A stretch of 64,000 nucleotides of DNA from Flavobacteriales bacterium (GTDB lineage Bacteria; Bacteroidota; Bacteroidia; Flavobacteriales_F; PHOS-HE28): assembly GCA_020852835.1 (NCBI GenBank), contig JADZAC010000085.1:1-64000 (forward strand). The letters are read 5' to 3'. The stretch's first letter is position 1. Each line of letters begins with the position of its first letter. Positions 51,455 to 60,668 of the stretch are shown here, piece after piece. The position numbers were made by a program, and so were the translations under genes. The notes under the pieces were generated by a model, which made no database searches, was not told the DNA's origin, and saw only the letters and a list, made by a program, of their open reading frames with translations.

Positions 51455-54010
51455 ATGCGCCGTACCCTTGTAGTACTCGTGCTGCTCGCCATTGTGGGAG
51501 CCGTGGCCTGGTGGCTGATCACTTGGAAGCAGGTTGCCTACTCCGCAGTCGACCCGTGGAGCGCCGTCCCCGCCGATGCCGTGGCCGTGCTGGAAGTACC
51601 GGAACCCTTTGCCAACTGGGAACGGTTTACCGGCACCAGCCAGTTCTGGGGCGACCTGGAGGGCAAGCCCGCCTTTGCCGCCATTGATACCGTGCTGCGC
51701 CGCTTGGCCCGCGCGGGCATGGCACAGCATGCCGCACGGCAACGGCTGCTGTTGAGCTGGCACGCACCCGAAGGCAACGACCAGGTGCCTCTGCTGGCAT
51801 GGCCGCTGGAGCCTTCGGCCGGTGCGTTGGAAGCTTTGTCGAAGGCTTTTGGCGCGCCGCTCGATGCAGCCTTGTGGAAGGGTGTGCGCCAACAAATGCC
51901 TGCCGATAGTGCGTTTCCGGCGCTGGTGGTGGGCTGGGGCCGGGGCTTGTTGCTGATAGGCACCCATGCTGCTTCCGTGGAGGCTGCCATGAACGCCGGA
52001 GATCCCGCACCCAGTGCCTTGTTCAACACCGCCCGCAAAAGCCTCAGCGCCGGGGCCGATGCCCACCTGCTGGTCCGCGCCAACTTCTTTTCACAACTGC
52101 TGCAAACCGACGACCAGCCCATCTTTCCTGGTGAAGCCCCGGTGGAAGGTTGGTTGGCCTTGGACGTGCGCCTGCGCCCGGATGCCGTACTGATGAACGG
52201 CCTGCTTTTTCCCGAAAGCCAAAGCCCGGCCACTGCGGCCATGCGGGGCCAGCCGCCGTCGGCCCCGTCGATCTTGCGCGTACTTCCGGCCTCCGTGGCC
52301 CAGTTGCGCCAATTGGAGGTGGACGATGCGGGGCGCTTGGTGCAGACCATTGCCGGATCAGCCCCGGATGATGGGCTTTTCCGTGCATACGCCGCTTGGG
52401 TGAAGGGGGGCATTGGCGTGGCCCGTGATGCCGACAGCGCCAGTTGGGCCGTGCTGGGCACCAACGACCCGGAGGGAGCGGCCGCCGCCCTGCGTTCCCG
52501 CTGCCCCGATGGCGGTTGCCCGGCCACGGAGTACCGCGGAGTGACCATTGCCCGCATGGCCGATGCCGCAGCGCTCCCCGCCTTGTTCGGCAAGGCGTTC
52601 ACGGAGTTCCACCAGCCTCTTTGGGCCGTGTTGGGCGACCATGTGGTGTGCAGCAGCACCCCCGCCGGCATGCGTGCTGCAGTGGATGCCTGGGTGGACC
52701 GCAATGCACTGGCACTCGACCCCCGCACCGGCGATTTCTTCGGGCGCTTCAGCTCCAAAGCCGTATTTACCTGGTGGGTGGACGTGCCGCAGGCCTACCC
52801 CCGTGCCATGGGCCTCCGGGCCGATCTGCAACGCACCATGGGCGCGGCCATCCTGCAGCTGGCACCGCGCAACGACGGGAACTTCACCATCACTTGCTGC
52901 CTGCAACATGCCCCCACCGGCAAACAGACCACCGGCGCCCTGTGGACCACTGCCATGCCCGCGCCGCTGGCCATGCCCCCGGTGCTGGTGGAGGACTACC
53001 TCAGCAAAACCCAACAGGTGTTCGTGCAGGACCGCGACGACCGCGTCAGCCTGATCAGCTGCACCGGAAAGGTGCTCTGGCAGCGCCAGCTGGATGGGCC
53101 CCTGCTGGGCGGGGTGCACCAGATCGACCGCTACCGCAACGACAAGCTCCAGTTCCTGTTCAACACGGCCCGCAAGGTGTACCTCATCGACCGCCTCGGG
53201 CGCGATGTGGAAGGGTTTCCCGTGGTGCTGAAAGTCCCCGCCAGTACCGCGCTCAGCGTGTTCGACTACGAGGGGAAGAGGGATTACCGCATTGTGCTTC
53301 CATTGGAAAACCGCACCCTGCTGAACTTGGCCGCGGACGGGCTACCGGTGAAAGGATGGGAACCGAAGAAAATGGCCGGCAACGCCTTATCGCCCGTGCA
53401 GCACGTGCGTATCAAGGGCAAGGACTACCTGGTGGTGGTGCAGGCCAACGGCTCCATCGCCGTGCTGGACCGCCGTGGCGAAACGCGCTTCGAACCACGC
53501 CTTCGGCTCGCCGCAATTCAGCATTTCCTCGGGGGCGAAGAAGCGATGGACATCGCTGACCGGCGCATGATCTGGGCAGACAGTTCGGGAGGCGTGTTCA
53601 GCGGCAGCCTGGCGGGCCAGGTGGATACCCTCTCGCCCGCGGCCAGTGGCACCGCGGCCTTGTTCACACCCGGCGGCGATGCGCGCCACGGCGTGCTGCG
53701 CACCATGGCCTCTACCCTCACCGCCGAGGTGGATGGTGCACTGCGTTTCCGCGTGAACTACCCCGAAGCTCCCGGTGCAGAGGCCTTCCCGCTGGACCTG
53801 GGCCCGCTGGGGGGCGCCATCGGCCTGGTGCTGCCCGAGCAGGACCAGCTTCGCCTCTACGACATGGAGGGAAACCTTTGGCCGGGCTTCCCCCTGAAAG
53901 GCGCCGTACAGTTCAGCATCGCCGATATCAACCGCGATGGGGTGCCCGAGGTGATCACCGCCGATCGGCTGGGCGTGGTCACCGTGTTCGCCCTGCCTGC
54001 CGCGCCTTGA
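51455..54010 (+). CDS. Large membrane-anchored protein with C-terminal propeller-like repeats (DUF3352-like)
   Basis: From the ATG at 51455 (MRRTLVVLVLLAIVGAVAWW) the protein is 851 residues with one N-terminal membrane helix at about 4-22; a start at 51413 is also possible. Residues 25-500 form an alpha/beta region with VPADAVAVLEVPEPFANWER near the start, which resembles DUF3352-type proteins. From about 510 the chain shows repeated strands such as QQVFVQDRDDRVSLISCTGK, VLWQRQLDGPLLGG, KVYLIDRLGRDVEGFPVVLK, NGSIAVLDRRGETRF, typical of PQQ-like propellers. It probably faces the periplasm. It follows rnhB, as I recall for relatives. Its function is unknown. The 3' end overlaps the next gene on the other strand by 32 bases. 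Confidence 0.7.
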   Translation: MRRTLVVLVLLAIVGAVAWWLITWKQVAYSAVDPWSAVPADAVAVLEVPEPFANWERFTGTSQFWGDLEGKPAFAAIDTVLRRLARAGMAQHAARQRLLLSWHAPEGNDQVPLLAWPLEPSAGALEALSKAFGAPLDAALWKGVRQQMPADSAFPALVVGWGRGLLLIGTHAASVEAAMNAGDPAPSALFNTARKSLSAGADAHLLVRANFFSQLLQTDDQPIFPGEAPVEGWLALDVRLRPDAVLMNGLLFPESQSPATAAMRGQPPSAPSILRVLPASVAQLRQLEVDDAGRLVQTIAGSAPDDGLFRAYAAWVKGGIGVARDADSASWAVLGTNDPEGAAAALRSRCPDGGCPATEYRGVTIARMADAAALPALFGKAFTEFHQPLWAVLGDHVVCSSTPAGMRAAVDAWVDRNALALDPRTGDFFGRFSSKAVFTWWVDVPQAYPRAMGLRADLQRTMGAAILQLAPRNDGNFTITCCLQHAPTGKQTTGALWTTAMPAPLAMPPVLVEDYLSKTQQVFVQDRDDRVSLISCTGKVLWQRQLDGPLLGGVHQIDRYRNDKLQFLFNTARKVYLIDRLGRDVEGFPVVLKVPASTALSVFDYEGKRDYRIVLPLENRTLLNLAADGLPVKGWEPKKMAGNALSPVQHVRIKGKDYLVVVQANGSIAVLDRRGETRFEPRLRLAAIQHFLGGEEAMDIADRRMIWADSSGGVFSGSLAGQVDTLSPAASGTAALFTPGGDARHGVLRTMASTLTAEVDGALRFRVNYPEAPGAEAFPLDLGPLGGAIGLVLPEQDQLRLYDMEGNLWPGFPLKGAVQFSIADINRDGVPEVITADRLGVVTVFALPAAP

Positions 54011-55172
54011 TCCGCCTTGCACGGATCGCCGTGGACATTAGCTCATAGCCCTTGAGCGAAACGCCCAGGGTGATGAACAGCCCCGGTACAAGCATCCGGA
54101 AGCCATAGTTGGCCAGCTGGGCCACCGCGATCAGCACCACGTGGAACGTCAGCATGAAGCCCGCCAGCACCACGTCCATCCCGCCCATGCGGCCTGCTCG
54201 CTGCAACTGGTGCCGGAAGTAGATCAGGGTGCCCAGGGCCATCAGCACCCAATGCGGGCGAATGGCGTAGTCGGGTTCGAGCACGTTCAGGAAGCCGCAA
54301 CAGAACAGGATGTTCTTCAGGTAATAGGTGCAGAAGGCGACAGGTTCATCCAGCAGTGTATACTGGTTCCACCCGAAAGGGGACTGTTGGAAGATCCTTC
54401 CGTCCGGCAGGGTGGAGGCCGTTCCGGTGACCCAATAGTTCCGTAGCGCCAGTAGGAGGGCAACTGCCAACAGGGCGATACTGTACGAGCCCGCTTCCAC
54501 GGGTGATCTCCTCCGGGCAACAACGGCCCACCACGCCACCACCACCATGAACACGGCGAACATGGCGAGGTTCGGCCGGGTAAGCACCGCCAGGCCCAGC
54601 GTGGTTCCGCACAGCGCGGCGGTTACCGGTGCATGGCGTTTGCCACGCCACCAATGCTTCCATTGCAGCAGGAAGAGCGGCACCAGGAACAGGGCCAGGT
54701 TCTCGCTCAGCAGGCGGAAGGTGTAGTACTTGTACACGTCCACCACAGCGATCAGTAGGAGGCCGAACAGCAGCAACGGTCGCAACCACCCCGTGAGCAG
54801 GTCGCGGAACAGGGCATAGGACAAGCCCATGGCAAGGCCCAACAGTGCGGCCTGGGCCATGTACACGAAGCCGAGGCTGCCACCGGAAACCGCCAGGCAG
54901 CCCGCCACGAAGTAGGCGTAGAGGAACCCGGCGGGCTGTGTGTAATTGCCTTCCACCACAGGCAGGAGCAACCCGTTGCGCAGGATGTCCTGTGCATACG
55001 CCGCATAGCTGTTCCAGTCATCGGTGCCCACCACCAGGTCGCCGATGGCGGTAGGGTCCGGGCCCACCCGAAGGGCTGCAGCAAAGGTGAAGGCCAGCAT
55101 ACCGGCCAGTGTGATCGCCACGGGGCGGTCCAGTTGGCGGTACCATACCAAGCGGGTCGGGGCCATGTGCAT
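53979..55172 (-). CDS. Multi-pass membrane glycosyltransferase-like protein (GT-C type)
   Basis: I place the start at 55172 (MHMAPTRLVWYRQLDRPVAI), giving 397 residues; the ATG at 55166 is an alternative and the frame up to 55481 runs through the fhs region. There are about ten membrane helices. The first external loop has GTDDWNSYAAYAQDILRNGL, with acidic and aromatic residues in the place where GT39/GT83-type enzymes hold their catalytic Asp. RLLSENLALFLVPLFLLQWK and VLTRPNLAMFAVFMVVVAW fit this group too. Such proteins use polyprenyl-phosphate sugars. The acceptor is unknown, and another membrane role is possible. Its 3' end overlaps the neighbouring gene by 32 bases. Confidence 0.7.
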   Translation of the reverse strand: MHMAPTRLVWYRQLDRPVAITLAGMLAFTFAAALRVGPDPTAIGDLVVGTDDWNSYAAYAQDILRNGLLLPVVEGNYTQPAGFLYAYFVAGCLAVSGGSLGFVYMAQAALLGLAMGLSYALFRDLLTGWLRPLLLFGLLLIAVVDVYKYYTFRLLSENLALFLVPLFLLQWKHWWRGKRHAPVTAALCGTTLGLAVLTRPNLAMFAVFMVVVAWWAVVARRRSPVEAGSYSIALLAVALLLALRNYWVTGTASTLPDGRIFQQSPFGWNQYTLLDEPVAFCTYYLKNILFCCGFLNVLEPDYAIRPHWVLMALGTLIYFRHQLQRAGRMGGMDVVLAGFMLTFHVVLIAVAQLANYGFRMLVPGLFITLGVSLKGYELMSTAIRARRIKARQAGRTR

Positions 55173-55386
55173 GCAGGAGGGCAAGGGTAGGGCATTTTTT
55201 CCCGGCTGGAGCCCGGGCTGCAGCCCGTATTGCGGCGGGGTGCCACGGCCACGGGGTGCCCCGGTCCCCGCCGGGCCGTTGCTCAGGTCTTGGTCGCCGG
55301 CTCCAAGCTTCCCGGCATACATTGAGCGGCCTCCTTGCCGGGATCGCCCCGCTTGCCTTCCTTCGCCCAACGAACCGAACAACCAT

Positions 55387-57069
55387 ATGGCATTCCCCTC
55401 CGACCTCGAGATCGCCCAGAAGGCCACCCTGAAACCCATCACTGCCATCGGCGAAAAACTCGGCATCAGTGCCGAGCGCATGGAGAACTACGGCCGCTAC
55501 AAGGCCAAGCTCCCCTTGGACCTGATCGATGAAGCCAAGGTGAAGAAGAGCAAGCTCATCCTGGTCACCGCCCTTTCGCCCACTCCGGCCGGAGAAGGAA
55601 AAACCACCACCACCGTTGGCCTGGTGGAAGGGCTGAACAAGGTCGGCAAGAAGGCCATGGCCGTGCTGCGCGAACCCTCGCTCGGGCCAGTCTTCGGCAT
55701 GAAAGGCGGCGCTGCCGGAGGCGGCTATGCCCAAGTGCTCCCCATGGAGGACATCAACCTGCACTTCACCGGCGATTTCGCGGCCATCGAGAAGGCCAAC
55801 AACCTGCTGGCCGCCCTGATCGACAATAACCTGCAGAGCAAAACGAAGAACCTGCAGATCGATGCCCGCACCATCGCGTGGAAACGCGTGATGGACATGA
55901 ACGACCGCGCCCTGCGCGACATCGTCATCGGCTTGGGCGGAACCGGCAACGGCATTCCCCGGCAGGACGGCTTCAACATCACCGCCGCCAGCGAGGTGAT
56001 GGCCATCCTCTGCTTGGCCACGGGTTATGAAGACCTGAAGAAGCGTCTGGGCAACATCTTCGTGGGCAACAGCCACAACCCGGACAAGAAATACATCTAC
56101 GCCCGCGACCTCAACGCGCAGGGCGCCATGGCGCTGCTGCTGAAGGATGCCATCAAGCCCAACCTGGTGCAGACCATGGAAGGCAACCCCGCCATCCTGC
56201 ACGGCGGGCCCTTCGCCAACATCGCCCAAGGCGTCAACAGCGTGCTGGGCACCAAGATGGGCCTGAGCTTGGCCGACTACGTGGTCACCGAGGCAGGTTT
56301 CGGCGCGGACCTCGGCGCGGAGAAATTCTACGACATCAAGTGCCGCGCTGCGGGGATCGAACCGCACGCCACCGTGATCGTGGCCACCATCCGCGCATTG
56401 CGCTACCAAGGTGGTGCACCCATCAAAGAGGTGAACGATGCCTCCGTGGAACGGGTCACCAAGGGCATGGCCAACCTGATGCGCCACCTGGAGAACACCG
56501 CCAAGTTCGGCATGAAGGCCGTAGTGGCCATCAACCACTTCCCCACGGACACTGCCGAAGAGATCAAGGTGGTGCAGGACATGTGCCGCGAGCTGGGTGT
56601 GGAGGCCGTGCTGGCGAAGGGCTTCGCACAGGGCGGCGCCGGCATGACCGACCTGGCCGAGGCCGTGGTGCGCGTGGTGGAGAAAGGCGAGTCGAAGTTC
56701 AAGCTCCTGTACGACCTGGAGCAGCCCATCGAAAAGAAGGTGGAGATCATTGCCAAGGAGATCTACCGGGCCAAAAGCGTGAAGTACAGCGAGGGCGCCC
56801 GAACCATGCTGCGCCGCATTCACAACCTGGGCTTGGACCACCTGCCGGTCTGCATCGCCAAAACGCAATACAGCTTCAGCGACGACCCCACCAAGCTGGG
56901 TGCTGCCAGCGACCACGAGATCACCGTGAACGACATCGAGATCGCCGCAGGTGCAGGCTTCGTGGTGCCCATCCTCGGTAAAATGATGCGCATGCCCGGC
57001 CTGCCCGAAGTGCCCGCCAGCGAACACATGGACATCGACGCCAACGGCGTGGTGACGGGCTTGAGCTGA
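55387..57069 (+). CDS. fhs: Formate-tetrahydrofolate ligase
   Basis: The ATG at 55387 (MAFPSDLEIAQKATLKPITA) gives 560 residues, the usual length. Motifs are the ATP loop LSPTPAGEGKTTTTVGLVEG, REPSLGPVFGMKGGAAGGGY, PMEDINLHFTGDFAAIEKAN, FGADLGAEKFYDIKC, and the C-terminal GAGFVVPILGKMMRMPGLPE. It joins formate to tetrahydrofolate with ATP, supplying 10-formyl-THF for purine synthesis or, in reverse, energy from C1 units. The longer frame from 55024 is not real, as it lies in the divergent gene. It is divergent from the membrane protein gene and followed by a strong hairpin. Confidence 0.96.
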   Translation: MAFPSDLEIAQKATLKPITAIGEKLGISAERMENYGRYKAKLPLDLIDEAKVKKSKLILVTALSPTPAGEGKTTTTVGLVEGLNKVGKKAMAVLREPSLGPVFGMKGGAAGGGYAQVLPMEDINLHFTGDFAAIEKANNLLAALIDNNLQSKTKNLQIDARTIAWKRVMDMNDRALRDIVIGLGGTGNGIPRQDGFNITAASEVMAILCLATGYEDLKKRLGNIFVGNSHNPDKKYIYARDLNAQGAMALLLKDAIKPNLVQTMEGNPAILHGGPFANIAQGVNSVLGTKMGLSLADYVVTEAGFGADLGAEKFYDIKCRAAGIEPHATVIVATIRALRYQGGAPIKEVNDASVERVTKGMANLMRHLENTAKFGMKAVVAINHFPTDTAEEIKVVQDMCRELGVEAVLAKGFAQGGAGMTDLAEAVVRVVEKGESKFKLLYDLEQPIEKKVEIIAKEIYRAKSVKYSEGARTMLRRIHNLGLDHLPVCIAKTQYSFSDDPTKLGAASDHEITVNDIEIAAGAGFVVPILGKMMRMPGLPEVPASEHMDIDANGVVTGLS

Positions 57070-57087
57070 CCGGTGCAACCACCCATA

Positions 57088-57119
57088 CGAAGGGGCCGCC
57101 CGCAAGGACGGCCCCTTCG
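57088..57119. terminator. Perfect 11-bp hairpin between fhs and the next gene
   Basis: CGAAGGGGCCG (57088-57098) is the exact inverse of CGGCCCCTTCG (57109-57119), with a ten-base loop. It lies 18 bases after the fhs stop and 19 bases before the stop of the convergent T9SS gene, so it can serve both. No T-run follows. Confidence 0.65.
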
Positions 57120-57138
57120 CCATTGGTACGTCGGCCGC

Positions 57139-58134
57139 TTACTGCACCACCAGCCGCTTGACGCCTTGGTTGCCCTTGGCATCCGTTACGCGGACCTGGT
57201 AGAGACCGGGGGTAAGCCGTGCAAGATCCAGGTCATGGCGCGTGATCGCACCGTTGGAGCGTAGCTGGTCCACGACCACCACGCGGCCCGTGCCATCGGT
57301 CACCTCCAGGGTGATGGTGCCGCCGGGACTGCCGAACACCACGGACACCTGGTCCGTGGCCGGGTTGGGGAAGACGTCCAGCCCGATGGTGTTGCGCAGG
57401 GCTTCCTGGATGCCCACGCTCGCTTCGTCCAACCAGGTCGCGTAGGTCTGCGGGGTGGAGGCGCTGCTGGTCAGGTTGCTCAATTGCACCAGGGCCATGT
57501 GCACCCCGGGTTTGTAGTAGTAGTAGTTCACGGCATCGTAGTTCACGGTCATCAGGCCGCCGATGTTGTCGGTGTATACCTGATGGAGCTTCACGCGCAG
57601 CACGTTGCTGATGGTGCCATAGGGGGTGATCAACGTGCCGCTCCCGTCGGCCAGGCCCGTGCTGGTACCACTACGGGCAACGGGGAAACCGCCGCTGGTG
57701 AAATTGGAGCTCCAGCTGTCCGTCCAAGTGGTGTTGAGGGCGCAGGGATACTTCATGATCTGCTCCGGATCCTGGTACACCAGACTGATCGAGAGCGCAT
57801 AGGCGCCAACGTTCTCCAATCCTGTAACACTATTCTTCAGGAAGAGGTATGCGCCACCGCCGGCATCAAACGCCACGGTCGCCCCGGTGAAAGCGGCGCC
57901 GTTTGGCGCGGCTGTCGGCATCACGCCCGTGGTGGTCAAGGTCTCATCGGTCTGCAGGGCCGCGAAATTCCAGGTCTGGCCTGCCCCTGCGGGTCCTGGG
58001 TCCATGTAGTCCGATTGGTGTTGGATGAACTCATCACCTACTACAGGGCCATTGTTGCCTTGGTCCAGTGTTTGTGCGGTGGTGCAGATGCCGATCAGGA
58101 ACATCGGAATGGTGGCTGTGTATCGTATCGTCAT
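57139..58134 (-). CDS. Secreted protein with T9SS type A sorting domain
   Basis: From the ATG at 58134 (MTIRYTATIPMFLIGICTTA) the protein is 331 residues, with a signal peptide ending near TTAQT. The frame reaches 58404 but the extra part is not protein-like. The body (about 25-250) starts DQGNNGPVVGDEFIQHQSDY and is rich in Gly, Thr and aromatic strands, with no enzyme motif I can name. The last 80 residues (IGLDVFPNPATDQVSVVFGS, LARLTPGLYQVRVTDAKGNQ) are a type A sorting domain. CAATAGTA near 58165 (TACTATTG on the minus strand) is a weak -7 candidate. Confidence 0.83.
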   Translation of the reverse strand: MTIRYTATIPMFLIGICTTAQTLDQGNNGPVVGDEFIQHQSDYMDPGPAGAGQTWNFAALQTDETLTTTGVMPTAAPNGAAFTGATVAFDAGGGAYLFLKNSVTGLENVGAYALSISLVYQDPEQIMKYPCALNTTWTDSWSSNFTSGGFPVARSGTSTGLADGSGTLITPYGTISNVLRVKLHQVYTDNIGGLMTVNYDAVNYYYYKPGVHMALVQLSNLTSSASTPQTYATWLDEASVGIQEALRNTIGLDVFPNPATDQVSVVFGSPGGTITLEVTDGTGRVVVVDQLRSNGAITRHDLDLARLTPGLYQVRVTDAKGNQGVKRLVVQ

Positions 58135-58481
58135 GGAGCGGTCGGTTTGGTGCTTGTGGTGCAATAGTATGTAAGAGTCATTGGAACGTCCAGGTTGATG
58201 CTTGTTGATCAGCAATTGGTAACGGTCGTTCCGCGGCAAGAAGCGGTACTGGGGAATCGGTTCATCCGTTTGTTTGCCGTTTGGATGGCACATGGTTGCA
58301 TGGCCAAGGCATCCTTTTCCTGCGGCAAGTGGTTGCCCACAATGGATCCGCAGCGTGGGAAGGTTGTGTGCTTGAACCACCGGTGAAGCGAGGGCGCACT
58401 CCAAAATTGTTGATCGGCGTTCGACATCCCGGGCCCTGACACTTACCTTCAGGCCATCGAACCTTCCAAAACAACCTAGCC
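58135..58481. other. Intergenic region between divergent genes
   Basis: These 347 bases hold the upstream regions of the T9SS gene at 57139-58134 and the small gene at 58482. TTACCTTCA about 30 bases before the latter ATG resembles the -7 box (TACCTTCA). I see no further gene or repeat. Confidence 0.4.
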
Positions 58482-58727
58482 ATGAACATCACCTTCAATG
58501 AGCTGCGCGACATCAAGGACCGCTTGCCGGACGGGAGCATCCACCGCATCGCCAAGGAGCTGGACCTGAACGTGGAAACGGTCTGGAACTATTTCGGGGG
58601 ATACAGCCACCCTAATGGGAGATCCATGGGGGTGCACATGGAAGAAGGCCCGGGCGGGGGCATCGTGGCCTTGGATGATACCCGCATCCTGGACATTGCC
58701 CGGCGCATGCTGAAGGAGCAGGTGTAG
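58482..58727 (+). CDS. Small conserved protein with a helix-turn-helix-like N-terminus
   Basis: The 81-residue protein reads MNITFNELRDIKDRLPDGSI, then HRIAKELDLNVETVWNYFGG, which has the form of a helix-turn-helix (the RIAKELDLNVETV segment). A second conserved part is SMGVHMEEGPGGGIVALDDT and a final helix ILDIARRMLKEQV. Short proteins of this exact form occur widely in Bacteroidota without a name. A role as DNA-binding or nucleoid-associated protein is inference from the HTH-like part. It is a single gene, with no operon partner. Confidence 0.75.
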   Translation: MNITFNELRDIKDRLPDGSIHRIAKELDLNVETVWNYFGGYSHPNGRSMGVHMEEGPGGGIVALDDTRILDIARRMLKEQV

Positions 58728-58784
58728 GCCTGCCCGGTATCGCGGAGGATGAAAGCGCGCCGGGCACAAGCCCGGATGGGATGT

Positions 58785-59978
58785 TTATTGCTCCGTTACT
58801 CGGAATTCCACTCGCCGGTTGAGGGCGCGGTTGGCCTCGCTGCTGTTGGCCACCAGCGGCTTGCTCTTGCCGTAGCCCCGTGAGGTGATGCGTTCCTGTT
58901 CCACCTTCCGCCCCCGCAGGAAGTCCACTACGGCCTGGGCTCGGGCCTCGCTCAGTTGCTGGTTGAACTCCGCGCTGCCCACATCGTCGGTGTGGCCTTC
59001 CACTTCGATCCGCATTTGCGGGTAGTCGATCAGCATGTCGGCCAGTTGGTCCAGTTCCTGTGTGCTTTCCGGGGTGAGCGTGGCTTTGCCGAACTCAAAC
59101 CCGATGTTGTCCAGGCGGATGCGTTTGCCCACGGGCGGCGGCTCAATGCGCGGCAAGGGAATTTCCTTGGTGCTGGCGTGGTCGGCCACCACCACCTTGG
59201 GCGCGGGAGCAATGCTCTGCTTGGGCCGGGGCGTGGGTTCGGCACCGCTTGGTGCAATGCGCACGCTGACGTCATCAATGAAGTAGTAGGCGCCGCGATC
59301 GCCCGATTCCATCTGCTCAAAGGCAGTGGCCTCGTCGCTGTAAAAATTGCCGATCAGCAGGTAGCGCTCATCACCCACGGCTTCCACCACACCGGCCACC
59401 CTGCGCCAGCGCCCGCCCTTCACCACCACTTCGGCGTTCACCTGCGGCGTGAAGTAGAGCGGCAGGTTGTTGCGGGTGCTCACCGGCACGGGGGAAAGAA
59501 AGAGGCCGATGTTGCTGCTGGCATGCTCACTGAAATTGGCTTGGCGCACCCAGCATTCCACCACGTAGCGCGTGCCGGCCTGCAACGGATCGGGCAACAT
59601 CACCTGCAGATATTCATGCCACCACGTGGGGGTGTTGCCCTTGCCGCGCACCTTGATCCCCGCCATGGCCTTACCCCCGCGGGGCGCAGCCTTGCCGCCG
59701 GTGCGTTTGGCCGGGTGGCTCCAGCAGTCGCGGTCGGCTTCGGTGGTATACAGGTCGGGCGTGGTGGCCGTGGGCGAATTCCAGGCCACCATCACCTCCT
59801 CGCCGAACTTGCGGCCTTGCTGGGTCCAACCGCAGGGAATGCGCTGGTACTGCTCAAAGCCCGGGTTGGGCACCAAGTTGGGCATGGTGTCGTGCTGGAG
59901 CTGCCGTTGGAACACGTCTTGTGCCTGGGCCACGCCGCTGGCCAGCAGCAGCAAGGGGAATAGCATCGTCCGGTACAT
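58785..59978 (-). CDS. OmpA-family outer-membrane protein with N-terminal beta-sandwich
   Basis: The 397-residue protein starts MYRTMLFPLLLLASGVAQAQ, a clear signal peptide. Residues 30-240 form a carbohydrate-binding-like jelly roll (NLVPNPGFEQYQRIPCGW, YYFIDDVSVRIAPSGAEP at the end), followed by a Pro-rich linker. Residues about 285-397 are the OmpA peptidoglycan-binding domain: DNIGFEFGKATLTPESTQEL, RIEVEGHTDDVGSAEFNQQL, LSEARAQAVVDFLRG, and final NRALNRRVEFRVTEQ. It should tie the outer membrane to the cell wall. No barrel is present, so it is probably periplasmic or attached by a lipid or partner; no lipobox is seen. It stands alone. Confidence 0.85.
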   Translation of the reverse strand: MYRTMLFPLLLLASGVAQAQDVFQRQLQHDTMPNLVPNPGFEQYQRIPCGWTQQGRKFGEEVMVAWNSPTATTPDLYTTEADRDCWSHPAKRTGGKAAPRGGKAMAGIKVRGKGNTPTWWHEYLQVMLPDPLQAGTRYVVECWVRQANFSEHASSNIGLFLSPVPVSTRNNLPLYFTPQVNAEVVVKGGRWRRVAGVVEAVGDERYLLIGNFYSDEATAFEQMESGDRGAYYFIDDVSVRIAPSGAEPTPRPKQSIAPAPKVVVADHASTKEIPLPRIEPPPVGKRIRLDNIGFEFGKATLTPESTQELDQLADMLIDYPQMRIEVEGHTDDVGSAEFNQQLSEARAQAVVDFLRGRKVEQERITSRGYGKSKPLVANSSEANRALNRRVEFRVTEQ

Positions 59979-60086
59979 GCCGCGAAACTACCGGCACGGT
60001 GCGTGGGCGCGGAACCGGACAGCCCCTCTTCCATCAACGATCATCCCGCGGCAACGGTTGAAAACCCCGGTTTATCCTGTTGTTGT

Positions 60087-60668
60087 TCAGCCCTTGGAAG
60101 GGATGCAATGCGTCATCCAGTTGTGGATCATGCGCGGACCTTCGGGCGTCAGCACGCTTTCCGGGTGGAACTGCACGGCCCATGCGGGAAATTGCCGGTG
60201 GCGCACGGCCATGATGGTGCCTTCCGCGCTGGTGGCAATGACTTGCAATTCAGCCGGCAGCCGGGCAGGGTTTGCCGCCCAGCTGTGGTAGAGCCCGGCT
60301 TGGAAGGGCCTGCCGAGATCGGCGAACAAGGGATCGGCAGGCAGGACCGCTGTGCAGTCCACGGCCACGCCGTGGCGCACGCTGGGCAGATTGATCAGCC
60401 CGCCGCCGCATGCTTCCACGAGGGCCTGCAACCCCAGGCATACGCCCAGCAGGGGATGCGTGGGCAGCAGCCGTTGCACCAGCTCGGGCATGATCCCCGC
60501 TTCCGAAGGCAATCCGGGGCCGGGGGAAAGCACGATCCGGTCATACTCGGAAGCTTCCTCCACGGTGATGGCATCGTTGCGCCGCACGTGCACTTCGGCC
60601 CAAGGCTGAAGCAGGTGCACCAAGTTCCAGGTGAAACTGTCGTAATTGTCCAAGAGCAGCAGGCGCAT
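60087..60668 (-). CDS. Class I glutamine amidotransferase, TrpG/PabA type
   Basis: The ATG at 60668 (MRLLLLDNYDSFTWNLVHLL) gives 193 residues, the normal length for anthranilate or aminodeoxychorismate synthase component II. DNYDSFTWNLVH, VLSPGPGLPSEAG, the nucleophile Cys in LLGVCLGLQALVEACGG, and the His-Glu pair of AWAVQFHPESVLTPEG are all present. The usual CLGHQ is CLGLQ here, with His replaced by Leu beside the nucleophile. It supplies ammonia to a chorismate-using partner, but no TrpE or PabB gene is in the window, so Trp and folate roles cannot be told apart. The frame up to 61130 is an extension without family sequence. Confidence 0.88.
   Translation of the reverse strand: MRLLLLDNYDSFTWNLVHLLQPWAEVHVRRNDAITVEEASEYDRIVLSPGPGLPSEAGIMPELVQRLLPTHPLLGVCLGLQALVEACGGGLINLPSVRHGVAVDCTAVLPADPLFADLGRPFQAGLYHSWAANPARLPAELQVIATSAEGTIMAVRHRQFPAWAVQFHPESVLTPEGPRMIHNWMTHCIPSKG

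Noticed and set aside
55173-55386. A folate-type riboswitch upstream of fhs
   Set aside because: Only short GC-rich self-complementary pieces are visible (AGCCCGGGCT); no conserved aptamer pattern could be recognised by eye.
55018-57123. Minus-strand frame of 701 codons opposite fhs
   Set aside because: The plus strand encodes a textbook formate-tetrahydrofolate ligase; the antisense frame is a by-product of codon bias.
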